Assembly: GCA_024235895.1 (NCBI GenBank)
Contig: JACKLM010000003.1
Span: 124,001-188,000 of the forward strand
Direction: 5' to 3'
Length of the DNA stretch: 64,000 bases
Source: Burkholderiaceae bacterium
Lineage (GTDB): Bacteria; Pseudomonadota; Gammaproteobacteria; Burkholderiales; Burkholderiaceae_C
Part shown: positions 8,733 through 18,585 of the stretch, one piece after another
How positions within the stretch are numbered: the first letter of the stretch is position 1
Layout of the letters: the number at the start of each line of letters is the position of its first letter
Translations under genes and position numbers: made by a program
The notes under the pieces: generated by a model
Database searches by the model: none
What the model was told of the DNA's origin: nothing
The model's input: the letters and a program-made list of their open reading frames with translations, nothing else

Positions 8733-9083
8733 TCAGAACGGCGCGAAGCCGCTGCGCGGTGCGCTGTCGGGGAACAGCGAGTCGAGGCTGCGGCGCAGCA
8801 TGCGGCGGCGCTGGCAGCAGCCCTCGTCGTCGCCGGCGAGGCTGGCGAAGACATGACCGCGCAGCAGCAGCAGGTCCTCGGGCTCCTCGGCGCGGCGCAC
8901 CTGCTCGGCGAGCCAGCGCCCGCGCTCGTCCTCGAGGCTCGCGACCGCGGACATGAAGTCCTGCTTCAGGCCGACGAAGACGCGCCGCGCCGCCAGCCGG
9001 GCCAGGCGGTCGCCGGGCAGTCCGGCGCCGGGCAGGCCGGGTTGCGGCAGGAAGCGGCGCGGCTCGGTCGGGGCCTTGTGCAT
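8733..9083 (-). CDS. Hypothetical protein, paralogue of the 9115-9582 gene
   Basis: A 116-residue soluble protein of unknown function. The middle is a charged helix (LEDERGRWLAEQVRRAEEPE), and the C-terminus ends in LFPDSAPRSGFAPF. The next gene upstream ends in HFPTRSPRSGFAPL, so the two share a C-terminal signature FPxxxPRSGFAP and probably arose by duplication. No signal peptide or membrane segment is seen. Codon use and GC content match the neighbours, which supports real coding. It precedes the DUF364-like gene on the same strand. Confidence 0.6.
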   Translation of the reverse strand: MHKAPTEPRRFLPQPGLPGAGLPGDRLARLAARRVFVGLKQDFMSAVASLEDERGRWLAEQVRRAEEPEDLLLLRGHVFASLAGDDEGCCQRRRMLRRSLDSLFPDSAPRSGFAPF

Positions 9084-9114
9084 GGCGTGTCCGGATTGCC
9101 TCGTGCGGCCGCGG

Positions 9115-9582
9115 CTACAGCGGCGCGAAACCCGAACGCGGCGAGCGCGTCGGGAAGTGGCGGTTCAGCCGCGCCAGCCTCGCGTCGGCCTCGGCCTGGC
9201 TGTGCTGCAGCGCGACCACGCGATAGACCTCGGCGCGCAGGTGCCACAGGTCGCGCAGCGTCGGGCTGATCTCGATCCGGCGTACCAGCACGCCGGCCTC
9301 CGCGGCGGCGGTCAGGTCGGCGACCGCGGCGTGGAACTCCGCCCGCACCTCGGGCAGACGGCGCGGCGAGGGTGCGGTGTCCAGCGGGGAAGGAGCCATG
9401 ATCCAGCACAGCGCGCGCTGCCACATCGAGTCCGGTGCATGGCGCAGCGACGGTGGGCGCACTTCGGTGCGCAGGCTGCTCGAGGCGGCCGCCGGCGAAG
9501 GCGTGCGGGTCCAGCGGCGCAGGGTGAGGGCGGTCATCGGCATGCAGCGGACTTCGGCCGGATCGGCCTCGTCTTGAGTCAT
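9115..9582 (-). CDS. Hypothetical protein, paralogue of the 8733-9083 gene
   Basis: Up to 155 residues. The convincing part is the last 95 residues, starting at an internal Met (ATG 9399, MAPSPLDTAPSPRRLPEV). It holds a predicted helical segment (VRAEFHAAVADLTAAAEAG) and the C-terminal signature PRSGFAPL shared with the downstream gene. The first 60 residues are Arg/Ser/Pro rich and may be untranslated, because no good ribosome site precedes ATG 9582. Function unknown. It sits between its paralogue and the HhH-lexA pair on the same strand. Confidence 0.55.
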   Translation of the reverse strand: MTQDEADPAEVRCMPMTALTLRRWTRTPSPAAASSSLRTEVRPPSLRHAPDSMWQRALCWIMAPSPLDTAPSPRRLPEVRAEFHAAVADLTAAAEAGVLVRRIEISPTLRDLWHLRAEVYRVVALQHSQAEADARLARLNRHFPTRSPRSGFAPL

Positions 9583-9692
9583 TCTTCACACCGCGCGGCA
9601 CGGCGAAGGCGCGAAATGCGCCGCCTGCGGGCGCCAGTTCGGGGCCAGTTCGGTGACCGCGCAGGCGCCGCGGCGTGGCCGCCGCGGCGCCG

Positions 9693-10061
9693 TCAGAGCG
9701 GGCCGTGGCTGCGCTTGCGCTCGGCGGTATAGGCCCACCAGGGCCGCGCCGGCGCGCCGCGCATGAAGTCGACCGCGGCCATGAAGACGTCGAGCACGCA
9801 GGGGTCCTGCCGCTTCCCGGTCGCGTTGCCGAGCTGGCGGTACATCGCGAAGGCATCGCACGCGGCGAGGTCGCGCGGGTGCGCGATGCCGAGCCGCCGC
9901 AGGTCGGCGGCGATGGCCGGCCCGACGTTCGGGATCTGCTCGAGCCGAACGCACCCGGCGGCGTCGCGCGCCTTGGCCGGGCGGCGCGCCGTCGGCGGCC
10001 GGGCCCTGGCGCGGTGCGGCGCGGCCGGCGCGCTCGCGTCTGGACTGCGGCGGCCCATCAC
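9693..10061 (-). CDS. Helix-hairpin-helix protein of the Cdd1 (pathogenicity locus) family
   Basis: A 122-residue protein. After an Arg/Pro/Ala-rich leader of about 35 residues, LEQIPNVGPAIAADLRRLGI is a clear helix-hairpin-helix. It is followed by LAACDAFAMYRQLGNATGK, DPCVLDVFMAAVDFM and WWAYTAERK, which together are typical of the small PF11731 (Cdd1/McrB-like) family. HhH modules bind DNA without sequence specificity; a role in DNA repair or mitomycin resistance has been suggested for relatives but not settled. Its ATG overlaps the TGA of lexA (ATGA), so it is very likely translated from the lexA mRNA and SOS-controlled. Confidence 0.75.
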   Translation of the reverse strand: MMGRRSPDASAPAAPHRARARPPTARRPAKARDAAGCVRLEQIPNVGPAIAADLRRLGIAHPRDLAACDAFAMYRQLGNATGKRQDPCVLDVFMAAVDFMRGAPARPWWAYTAERKRSHGPL

Positions 10062-10759
10062 ACGAGCATGTGGTTGCGGATCAGCCCGACCGCCACGCCC
10101 TCGATCGCGAAGCCCTCGTCGCCGCGGCGCACGACGATGGGCTCGAAATCGGGGTTCTCGGGCAGCAGCTCGATGCCGTGGCGGTGGCGCGCGAGCCGCT
10201 TGACGGTGACCTCGTCGCCCAGCCGTGCGACGACGATCTGCCCGCTGCGCGCCTCGGCGGTCTTCTGCACCGCGAGCAGGTCGCCGTCGAGGATGCCGGC
10301 ATCGCGCATGCTCATGCCGCGCACGCGCAGCAGGAAGTCGGGCCGGCGCTGGAACAGCGTCGCCTCGACGACGTAGGTCTGGTCGACATGCTCCTGCGCC
10401 AGGATCGGGCTGCCGGCGGCGACGCGGCCGACCAGCGGCAGCGTCAGCTGGGCCAGGCTCGGCAGCGGCAGCGAATATTGCTTGCCGTATCCTGCGGCGC
10501 GCGCGGCGTTGAGCGCGCGCAGCGTCTGCGGCTGCAGCCGGATCCCGCGCGAGGTGCCGCCGACGAGCTCGATCACGCCCTTGCGCGCGAGCGCCTGCAG
10601 GTGCTCCTCGGCGGCGTTGGCGGACCTGAAGCCGAGCTCGGCGGCGATCTCGGCGCGTGTCGGCGGCGCACCGCTGCGCTCGATCGCGCTCGTGACGAGG
10701 TCGAGCACCTGCTGCTGGCGCGCCGTCAGGCGCGGGCTGTCGGGGGCGGGATCTTGCAT
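10058..10759 (-). CDS. lexA: LexA repressor
   Basis: SOS repressor of 233 residues with an N-terminal winged helix (LTARQQQVLDLVTSAIERSG, PPTRAEIAAELGFRS). The C-terminal S24 latent protease has its cleavage site at Ala115-Gly116 (GRVAAGSP), nucleophile Ser150 (RGMSMRD) and Lys187 (VTVKRL). RecA filaments trigger self-cleavage. I chose ATG 10759 (MQDPAPDSPRLT). The more upstream ATG 10786 lies inside a CTG-N10-CAG operator and only adds an unconserved peptide. Two such operators sit immediately upstream, the classic autoregulation layout. The Cdd1-like gene downstream overlaps by 4 bases. Confidence 0.95.
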   Translation of the reverse strand: MQDPAPDSPRLTARQQQVLDLVTSAIERSGAPPTRAEIAAELGFRSANAAEEHLQALARKGVIELVGGTSRGIRLQPQTLRALNAARAAGYGKQYSLPLPSLAQLTLPLVGRVAAGSPILAQEHVDQTYVVEATLFQRRPDFLLRVRGMSMRDAGILDGDLLAVQKTAEARSGQIVVARLGDEVTVKRLARHRHGIELLPENPDFEPIVVRRGDEGFAIEGVAVGLIRNHMLV

Positions 10760-10778
10760 GGCGGGTCGGCCGCGGGGG

Positions 10779-10794
10779 CTGTCCATTTATCCAG
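10779..10794. promoter_or_regulatory. lexA: LexA operator 1 (SOS box)
   Basis: CTGTCCATTTATCCAG fits the CTG-N10-CAG LexA consensus and lies 20 bases upstream of the chosen lexA start. Twelve or more positions match operator 2, which starts three bases further on; the two centres are 19 bp apart. Confidence 0.7.
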
Positions 10795-10797
10795 ATA

Positions 10798-10813
10798 CTG
10801 TATTTTCATCCAG
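10798..10813. promoter_or_regulatory. lexA: LexA operator 2 (SOS box)
   Basis: CTGTATTTTCATCCAG, also CTG-N10-CAG, lies between lexA and the divergent asparaginase gene, only 12 bases before the asparaginase start codon. LexA bound here could affect both genes. Confidence 0.7.
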
Positions 10814-10824
10814 AGGGGCGCAGG

Positions 10825-11778
10825 ATGCAAACCACCGTCGTCGTCGCCACCGGCGGCACCATCGCCGGAAGCGCGGCGCGCGCCGACGATGCCGTCGGCT
10901 ATACCGCCGGCGTGCTCGACGCCGGCGCGCTGCTGGCGGCGGTGCCGCCGCTGGCCGGGCTGCCGATCGAGGCCGAGACGCTGGCGCGGCTGGACAGCCG
11001 CGACATGGACCACGCGACCTGGGCCGCGCTCGCGCGCCGGCTGCGCGCGCTGCAGGCGCGGCCCGAGGTCGGCGGCATCGTCGTCACCCATGGCACCGAT
11101 ACGCTGGAGGAGACGGCGTATTTCCTCCATCGAACGCTGCGCGCCGACAAGCCCGTCGTGCTGACCGCGGCGATGCGACCAGCGACGGCGCTGTCGCCCG
11201 ACGGGCCGCGCAACCTGCTCGACGCGGTGACGCTGGCGCGCACGCCCGGGGTGCGCGGCGTCGTCGCGGTGCTCGGCGGCCAGGTGCTGGCGGGTGCCGA
11301 GCTGCGCAAGCTGCACGGCTGGCGCGTCGACGCCTTCAGCGCTGGCGACGCCGGGCCGCTGGCCTGGGTCGAGGACGGCATCGTGCGCGTGCTGCGCGAC
11401 TGGCCGCGCGGTGAGGCGCTGCGCGAGGAGCTGCCCGACCTTGACCCTTCTCACTGGCCGGTGGTCGATCTCGTCACCAGCCACGCCGGGGCGCGCGGCG
11501 CGGTGATCGACGCGCTGGTGGCCGCCGGCGCGCAGGGGATCGTGATCGCCGGCACCGGCAACGGCAGCGTGCACCGCGAGCTGCGCGAGGCCGCCGCGCG
11601 CGCCGAGGCGCACGGCGTGCGCGTCTGGCGCGCGTCGCGCTGCCTGGCCGGCGGCGTCGTCGGCGCGCCCGCCGGCGAGCTGCCGTCGGCGGGCACGCTG
11701 ACGCCGGCACTGGCGCGGGTGGCGTTGATGCTGGAGTTGGTGCCGAGGCCGGCTCCGAGCCCTTCTGGCGGCCGATGA
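10825..11778 (+). CDS. L-asparaginase (cytoplasmic, AnsA-like)
   Basis: A 317-residue asparaginase/glutaminase-family enzyme. The N-terminal catalytic motif VVVATGGTIAG carries the first Thr, and VVTHGTDTLEETAYF carries the second Thr-Asp pair; ending SAGTLTPALARVALML is normal. It hydrolyses asparagine to aspartate and ammonia. There is no signal peptide (MQTTVVVATGG starts the first strand directly), so it should be cytoplasmic. The start is fixed by this strand. It is divergent from lexA, with two SOS boxes in the short shared region. The last 10 residues (PAPSPSGGR) are a loose tail. Confidence 0.9.
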   Translation: MQTTVVVATGGTIAGSAARADDAVGYTAGVLDAGALLAAVPPLAGLPIEAETLARLDSRDMDHATWAALARRLRALQARPEVGGIVVTHGTDTLEETAYFLHRTLRADKPVVLTAAMRPATALSPDGPRNLLDAVTLARTPGVRGVVAVLGGQVLAGAELRKLHGWRVDAFSAGDAGPLAWVEDGIVRVLRDWPRGEALREELPDLDPSHWPVVDLVTSHAGARGAVIDALVAAGAQGIVIAGTGNGSVHRELREAAARAEAHGVRVWRASRCLAGGVVGAPAGELPSAGTLTPALARVALMLELVPRPAPSPSGGR

Positions 11779-12336
11779 CGCGGCCTGCGGGCTCATACGC
11801 GTTTGCGTTCGATCAGACAAGGACTTGGTTGGCGGCGATTGACCGCCGCTGGCCGTAGCTGCCACTCACACAGTCGCCCTCACAGGTCTGACGTGCCACG
11901 ACCGCGCGAGCCGAGGACGGCGGGTACCCTTGCCCTCCATGTCCCCCGCCGTCGGCTGCGCCGCCGGCTCCTCCTCTACTTACGGTCAAGGGCACCCGCC
12001 GCCCTCGGCAGGCCACCGGTTTGGTTTGCGACGGTCGAAAACGGGGGCGGTGGCGGCGGGCCAAGGTATTCGACGGTCGAGTACCCCGGCCGTTGCCCGC
12101 CGAGGGCAGCGGGTGCCCTTCCGCGTAAGTAAAGGAGGAGCCAGCGGCCGTAGGCCGGTGGCGGGGGACATGGAGCGGAAGGGCACCCGCTGGCCTCGGC
12201 TCGCGCAGGTCGTCGAATGCCACATGCGAGCAGGCCGTCAAAGACTGCAAGGAACCGTTCGCGGCCGTTCGACCGCGGGCGCAAGTCGAAGGCTTGAACG
12301 CGATCCCGTATCAGCCTGTCTTGGCGGGCCTTGGGC
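11779..12336. other. Gene-free stretch dominated by inverted repeats
   Basis: No credible gene lies between the asparaginase stop and the ABC-F stop. The central 300 bases are nested inverted repeats (listed separately). The flanks, 11779-11904 and 12207-12336, show no feature that I recognise. Open frames here are short, Arg/Pro rich, and occur on both strands because the repeat is inverted. Confidence 0.7.
11905..12205. repeat. Nested inverted-repeat element
   Basis: Two arms of roughly 110 bases, 11905-12013 and 12085-12205, are imperfect inverted copies of each other. Shared blocks include CGCGAGCCGAGG, CTCCATGTCCCCCGCC, GGCTCCTCCT, TACTTACG and AAGGGCACCCGC. Each arm folds on itself: GGCGGGTACCCTTG (11919-11932) against CAAGGGCACCCGCC (11987-12000) with one mismatch, and the 17-base AGCGGGTGCCCTTCCGC (12108-12124) against a perfect complement at 12175-12191. 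The spacer holds CGACGGTCGA twice (12029-12038, 12071-12080). No transposase is present; it resembles a REP/BIME-like or non-autonomous element. Confidence 0.8.
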
Positions 12337-14373
<2,037 letters not shown>

Positions 14374-14377
<4 letters not shown>

Positions 14378-15315
14378 GCGCGGCCCTTGCGCCCGGCCGC
14401 CGGCGTGGAACCGTCGCTCCGTATTGCGGTGGCTGCGTCGCCTGCCAGCGCCTCGCGTGTCAGCAGCAGCACCTGGTCGTCGCCGGCGCTTGTCGGCAGC
14501 CAGACCGCCTCCAGGCGCGGGAAGGCGGCGTCGAAATGCGCGCGCTCATGGCCGATCTCGAGCACGAGCACCCCCTGCGGGCCCAGGTGCGGCGCGACGC
14601 CGGCAAGCAGCCGCCGGACGAAGTCCATGCCGTCGCGGCCACCTTCGCGGTTGCCGTCCAGCGCCAGCGCCGGCTCGGCGCGGTATTCGGGCGGCAGCGC
14701 GTCCATCGCCACCCGGTTGACATAGGGCGGGTTGCACAGGATCAGGTCGTAGGCGCCGCGCGCGGCCGCCAGGCCGTCGCCCTGGCGCAGCGTGACGCGG
14801 CCTTCCAGGCCGTGGCGGCGGACGTTGATCGCCGCCACCGCGAGCGCATCGGGGCAGAGGTCGGCGGCGTCGATGGCCAGCGCCGGCCAGGCCAGCGCCG
14901 CCAGCACCGCGAGGCTGCCGCCGCCGGTGCACAGGTCGAGCGCGCGCGCCGCGTCGGCGGCCAGCCAGGCGTCGAGCGTGCCGTCGGCGATGACCTCGGC
15001 GATCAGCGACCGCGGCACGATGACGCGCTCGTCGACCGTGAACGCGACACCTTGCAGCCAGGCCTCGCCGGTCAGGTAGGCGGCGGGCTTGCGGCTCGCG
15101 ATTCGCGCATCGACCAGCGCGCGCACCGCGGCCTGGCCGGCGGTGTCGACCACACGCGCCGCCACCGCGTCGAGGTCGTCCAGCGGCAGGTCGAGCCGCC
15201 ACAGCACGAGCCACGCGGCCTCGTCCCAGGCGTTGGTCGTGCCGTGGCCGAAGGCCACGCCGGCGGCGTCGAGGCGCGCCGCCGCGTCCTCGACGAGCTG
15301 CAGCACGGTCGTCAC
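14374..15315 (-). CDS. prmB: Ribosomal protein L3 N5-glutamine methyltransferase
   Basis: A 313-residue SAM-dependent methyltransferase of the HemK/PrmB family. The N-terminal helical domain (LQLVEDAAARLDAAGVAFGH) is followed by the SAM-binding motif LDLCTGGGSLAVLAALAWP. The catalytic ILCNPPYVN, which holds the target glutamine amide, comes next, and then GMDFVRRLLAG. PrmB methylates a glutamine of ribosomal protein L3. The start GTG 15315 overlaps the dapE stop (GTGA), and the stop overlaps the ABC-F start, so dapE-prmB-ABC-F form one translationally coupled unit. Confidence 0.92.
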
Positions 15316-16463
15316 GGCGCGAGCAGGAAATTGGCCAGCGTGCGCCGGTAGACCGCCGCCAGCCGGTCGATGTCGGCCAGCTCGACATGCTCGTCGACCT
15401 GGTGGATGCTGGCGTTGACGGGGCCGAACTCGACCACCTGTGGGCAGATGCGGGCGATGAAGCGGCCGTCCGAGGTGCCGCCGGTGGTCGACAGCTCGGG
15501 CACGATGCCGGTCTCGGCCTCGATCGCGGCCGCGAGCGCCTGGCTCAGCGTGCCGGGCGGGGTCAGGAAGGGCTCGGCGCCCAGCGTCCAGGCGATCGTC
15601 GCGTCGACGTGGTGGCGATCGAGGATCGACCGCACGCGCGCCTGCAGCGCCGCCGGCGTCGACGCGCTGCCGAAGCGGAAGTTGAAGTCCAGCACCAGCT
15701 CGCCCGGGATCACGTTGCCCGCGCCGGTGCCGGCGTGGACGTTGCTGACCTGCATCGTCGTGGCCGGGAAGAAGGCGTCGCCGTCGTCCCAGCGCTGGAC
15801 GACCAGCTCGGCCAGCGCCGGCGCCAGCTCGTGCACCGGGTTGCGTGCGAGCTGCGGGTAGGCGACATGGCCCTGCACGCCGCGCACCACGAGCCGCGCC
15901 GACAGCGACCCGCGGCGGCCGTTCTTGACCGTATCGCCGAGACGCGCGACCGAGGTCGGCTCGCCGACGATGCAGGCGTCGAGTGGCTCGCCGCGCCGCT
16001 GCAGCCACTCGACGACGCGCACCGTGCCGTCGACGGCCGGGCCTTCCTCGTCGCTTGTCAGCAGCAGCGCGATCGTGCCCGGGTGGTGCGGATGCGCGGC
16101 GACGAAACCCTCGGCGGCGACGACGAAGGCGGCGATCGAGGTCTTCATGTCGGCCGCGCCGCGGCCGTAGAGCCGCCCGTCGCGCTCGGTCGGCACGAAG
16201 GGGTCGCTCGCCCAGCGATCGCGCGGGCCGGTCGGCACGACGTCGGTGTGGCCGGCGAAGACGATCGTCGGCCCGGGCGCGCCACCGCGGCGCAGCGCCC
16301 ACAGGTTGCTCACGCGCGCGGCGTCGGGGCCGGCGGCGATCGACTCGCAGTCGAATCCTGCGGCGCGCAGGCGGTCGGCGACGAGCGCCTGGCAGCCGGC
16401 GTCGTCGGGCGTGACCGACGGGCGCGCGATCAGCGATCGCAGCAGCTGCAGCGTCTGGCTCAC
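15312..16463 (-). CDS. dapE: Succinyl-diaminopimelate desuccinylase
   Basis: A 383-residue M20 metallopeptidase-fold enzyme that removes succinate from N-succinyl-LL-diaminopimelate in lysine and peptidoglycan precursor synthesis. The zinc-binding motifs are in order: FAGHTDVVPTGP, GRGAADMKTSIAAF and LTSDEEGPAVDGT, then CIVGEPTS and the dimerisation domain. The C-terminal His is in NASIHQVDEHV. Length and motifs match DapE. It is in the same region as dapC and dapD, with the PilU-like gene between; the stop overlaps prmB. Confidence 0.95.
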   Translation of the reverse strand: MSQTLQLLRSLIARPSVTPDDAGCQALVADRLRAAGFDCESIAAGPDAARVSNLWALRRGGAPGPTIVFAGHTDVVPTGPRDRWASDPFVPTERDGRLYGRGAADMKTSIAAFVVAAEGFVAAHPHHPGTIALLLTSDEEGPAVDGTVRVVEWLQRRGEPLDACIVGEPTSVARLGDTVKNGRRGSLSARLVVRGVQGHVAYPQLARNPVHELAPALAELVVQRWDDGDAFFPATTMQVSNVHAGTGAGNVIPGELVLDFNFRFGSASTPAALQARVRSILDRHHVDATIAWTLGAEPFLTPPGTLSQALAAAIEAETGIVPELSTTGGTSDGRFIARICPQVVEFGPVNASIHQVDEHVELADIDRLAAVYRRTLANFLLAP

Positions 16464-16482
16464 GGCCGGCGCCTGCCGTCGC

Positions 16483-17667
16483 TCATCGGCGCACCAGCCA
16501 GGGCGCGGCCGCGGCCTTCTCCTGCGGATGGACGTCCAGCGTCACGGCGGTGAAGACAGCGTCGTCCTCCGCGGGAGCCGGCGCAGCCTGCGGCGCCGGC
16601 GCCTCGCCCTGGTCGAGGCGCCACATCAGGTTGGTCGCCGAGTCGGCGTGCGCGATGCCGTCCTCGCGCGTGACCACGCCTTCCAGGATCAGCCGCGCGA
16701 TGTCCTCCTCGAAAGTCTGCGACCCTTGCGCGAGCGACTTCTCCATCGCCTCCTTGACGCCGGGCAGGTCGCCCTGCTCGATCAGCTCGGCGACCAGCTG
16801 GGTATTGAGCATGACCTCGACCGCCGGCACCCGGCCGCCCGCCTGCGCGCGCAGCAGCCGCTGCGAGACGATCGCCTTCAGCCCCGCGGCGAGGTCCGAC
16901 AGCAGCGCCGGCCGCGCCTCCGGCGTGTAGAAGGACAGGATGCGGCCGAGCGCGTGGTAGCTGTTGTTGGCGTGCAGCGTCGCCAGCACCAGGTGGCCCG
17001 ACAGCGCGTACGACAGCGAGGCCGTCATCGTCTCGCGGTCTCGGATCTCGCCGATCAGGATGCAGTCCGGCGCCTGCCGCATCGCGTTCTTCAGCGCCAC
17101 CTGCAGCGACTCGGTGTCGCGGCCGACCTCGCGCTGGTTGACGATCGAGCGCTTGTTGCTGAACAGGAACTCGATCGGGTCCTCGATCGTCAGGATGTGC
17201 CCGGTCATCTGCTGGTTGCGCGACTCCAGCATCGACGCCAGCGTCGTGCTCTTGCCAGTGCCGGTGGCACCGACCATCAGCACCAGGCCGCGCTTCTCGA
17301 GCACGAGCTCGGCGATCACCGGTGGCAGGCCGAGCGACTCCAGGCTGGGGATCTCGTGCGGGATGCAGCGGAAGACGGCGGCGATCGATCCGCGCTGGCG
17401 GAACGCCGACAAGCGGAAGCTTCCGATGCCCTGGATGCCGATGCCGCAGTTGAGCTCGCCGGTGTCCTGCAGCTCCTCCATCTGCTGCGGCGTCAGCAGC
17501 TCGGCCAGCAGCGCGCGCGTCTGGTGGACGCCCAGCACCTGGTCCGACAGCTGCAGGATCTGGCCGTCGATCTTGATCAGGATCGGCGTGTTGGCCGACA
17601 TGTAGACGTCCGAGGCCTTCTTCTCAGCCATCAGGCGCAGCACGCGCTCCATGTTGCCGTTGCTCAT
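16483..17667 (-). CDS. pilU: PilT/PilU-family type IV pilus ATPase
   Basis: A 394-residue hexameric retraction-type ATPase. It has an N-terminal PAS-like domain (ASDVYMSANTPILIKIDGQI), Walker A GATGTGKSTT, an Asp box, Walker B DCILIGEIRD and the His box ATLHANN. The C-terminal MLNTQLVAELIEQGDLPGVK resembles PilU more than PilT, and the tail after residue 350 is Ala/Pro rich. It would assist PilT in pilus retraction for twitching. Its placement between dapD and dapE is typical of Burkholderiales. ATG 17667 is supported by the conserved start. PilT itself is a less likely alternative. Confidence 0.85.
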   Translation of the reverse strand: MSNGNMERVLRLMAEKKASDVYMSANTPILIKIDGQILQLSDQVLGVHQTRALLAELLTPQQMEELQDTGELNCGIGIQGIGSFRLSAFRQRGSIAAVFRCIPHEIPSLESLGLPPVIAELVLEKRGLVLMVGATGTGKSTTLASMLESRNQQMTGHILTIEDPIEFLFSNKRSIVNQREVGRDTESLQVALKNAMRQAPDCILIGEIRDRETMTASLSYALSGHLVLATLHANNSYHALGRILSFYTPEARPALLSDLAAGLKAIVSQRLLRAQAGGRVPAVEVMLNTQLVAELIEQGDLPGVKEAMEKSLAQGSQTFEEDIARLILEGVVTREDGIAHADSATNLMWRLDQGEAPAPQAAPAPAEDDAVFTAVTLDVHPQEKAAAAPWLVRR

Positions 17668-17741
17668 CGTGAGGCTCCCTGGCTGGCTGGGCCGTCCTGC
17701 TGCACCGCGCGGCCGCCGGCCAAGACGGTCGGTGCGCGCGA

Positions 17742-18575
17742 TCAGGCGCGCAGCAGCTCGTTGATGCTGGTCTTCGCGCGCGTCCTGGCGTCGACCTTCT
17801 TGACGATCACCGCGGCGTACAGGCTGTAGCGGCCGCCGTCCTTTGGCAGGCTGCCGCTGACGACGACGGAGCCGGCGGGGACGCGGCCGTAGCTCACCTC
17901 GTCGCGCTCGCGGTCGTAGATCGGCGTGCTCTGGCCGATATACACGCCCATGCCGAGCACCGCGTTCTCCTCGACGACGACGCCCTCGACGACCTCGCTG
18001 CGCGCCCCGATGAAGCAGTTGTCCTCGATGATCGTCGGCCCGGCCTGCAGCGGCTCGAGCACCCCGCCGATGCCCACGCCGCCCGACAGGTGGACGTTCC
18101 TGCCGATCTGCGCGCAGCTGCCGACGGTGGCCCAGGTGTCGACCATCGTGCCCTCGTCGACGTAGGCGCCGATATTGACGTAGCTCGGCATCAGCACGAC
18201 GTTGCGCGCGATATAGCTGCCGCGGCGCGCGACCGCCGGCGGCACGACGCGCACGCCGGACTCGCGCATCGCCGTCTCGTCGAGGTGGCCGAACTTGGTC
18301 CTGACCTTGTCGAAGAAGGCGAGGTCACCGGCGTGCATCAGCTGGTTGTCGGCGAGCCGGAAGCTCAGCAGCACCGCCTTCTTGACCCACTGGTTGACCG
18401 TCCAGCGGCCGACGTCCTGGCGTTCGGCGACCCGGATGCGGCCGGCGTTGAGCGCGCCGATCACCTCCTCGACAGCGGCGCGCAGCTCGGGCGCGTTGGT
18501 CGCGTCGATCTCGGCGCGGCTGTCCCACGCGAGGTCGATGAGGGATTGCAGGCGGGTGATGTCGTCGGGGTTCAT
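17742..18575 (-). CDS. dapD: 2,3,4,5-tetrahydropyridine-2,6-dicarboxylate N-succinyltransferase
   Basis: A 277-residue enzyme that transfers succinyl from succinyl-CoA to tetrahydrodipicolinate, the committed step of the succinylase lysine branch. The N-terminal helical domain is followed by hexapeptide repeats forming a left-handed beta helix (VLMPSYVNIGAYVDEGTMVD, CAQIGRNVHLSGGVGIGGVL, EDNCFIGARSEVVEG). I chose ATG 18575 (MNPDDITRLQ); a GTG at 18605 would run back into dapC. The dapC stop is 10 bases upstream, so the pair is cotranscribed. Confidence 0.95.
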   Translation of the reverse strand: MNPDDITRLQSLIDLAWDSRAEIDATNAPELRAAVEEVIGALNAGRIRVAERQDVGRWTVNQWVKKAVLLSFRLADNQLMHAGDLAFFDKVRTKFGHLDETAMRESGVRVVPPAVARRGSYIARNVVLMPSYVNIGAYVDEGTMVDTWATVGSCAQIGRNVHLSGGVGIGGVLEPLQAGPTIIEDNCFIGARSEVVEGVVVEENAVLGMGVYIGQSTPIYDRERDEVSYGRVPAGSVVVSGSLPKDGGRYSLYAAVIVKKVDARTRAKTSINELLRA

Positions 18576-18585
18576 CGGTACGGGC

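Noticed and set aside
11803..12132. Short ORFs on both strands with matching peptides
   Set aside because: The similarity comes from the DNA inverted repeat, not from protein conservation; frames are Arg/Pro rich without start signals.
11779..12336. CRISPR array
   Set aside because: Repeats are inverted and nested, not regularly spaced direct repeats with unique spacers.
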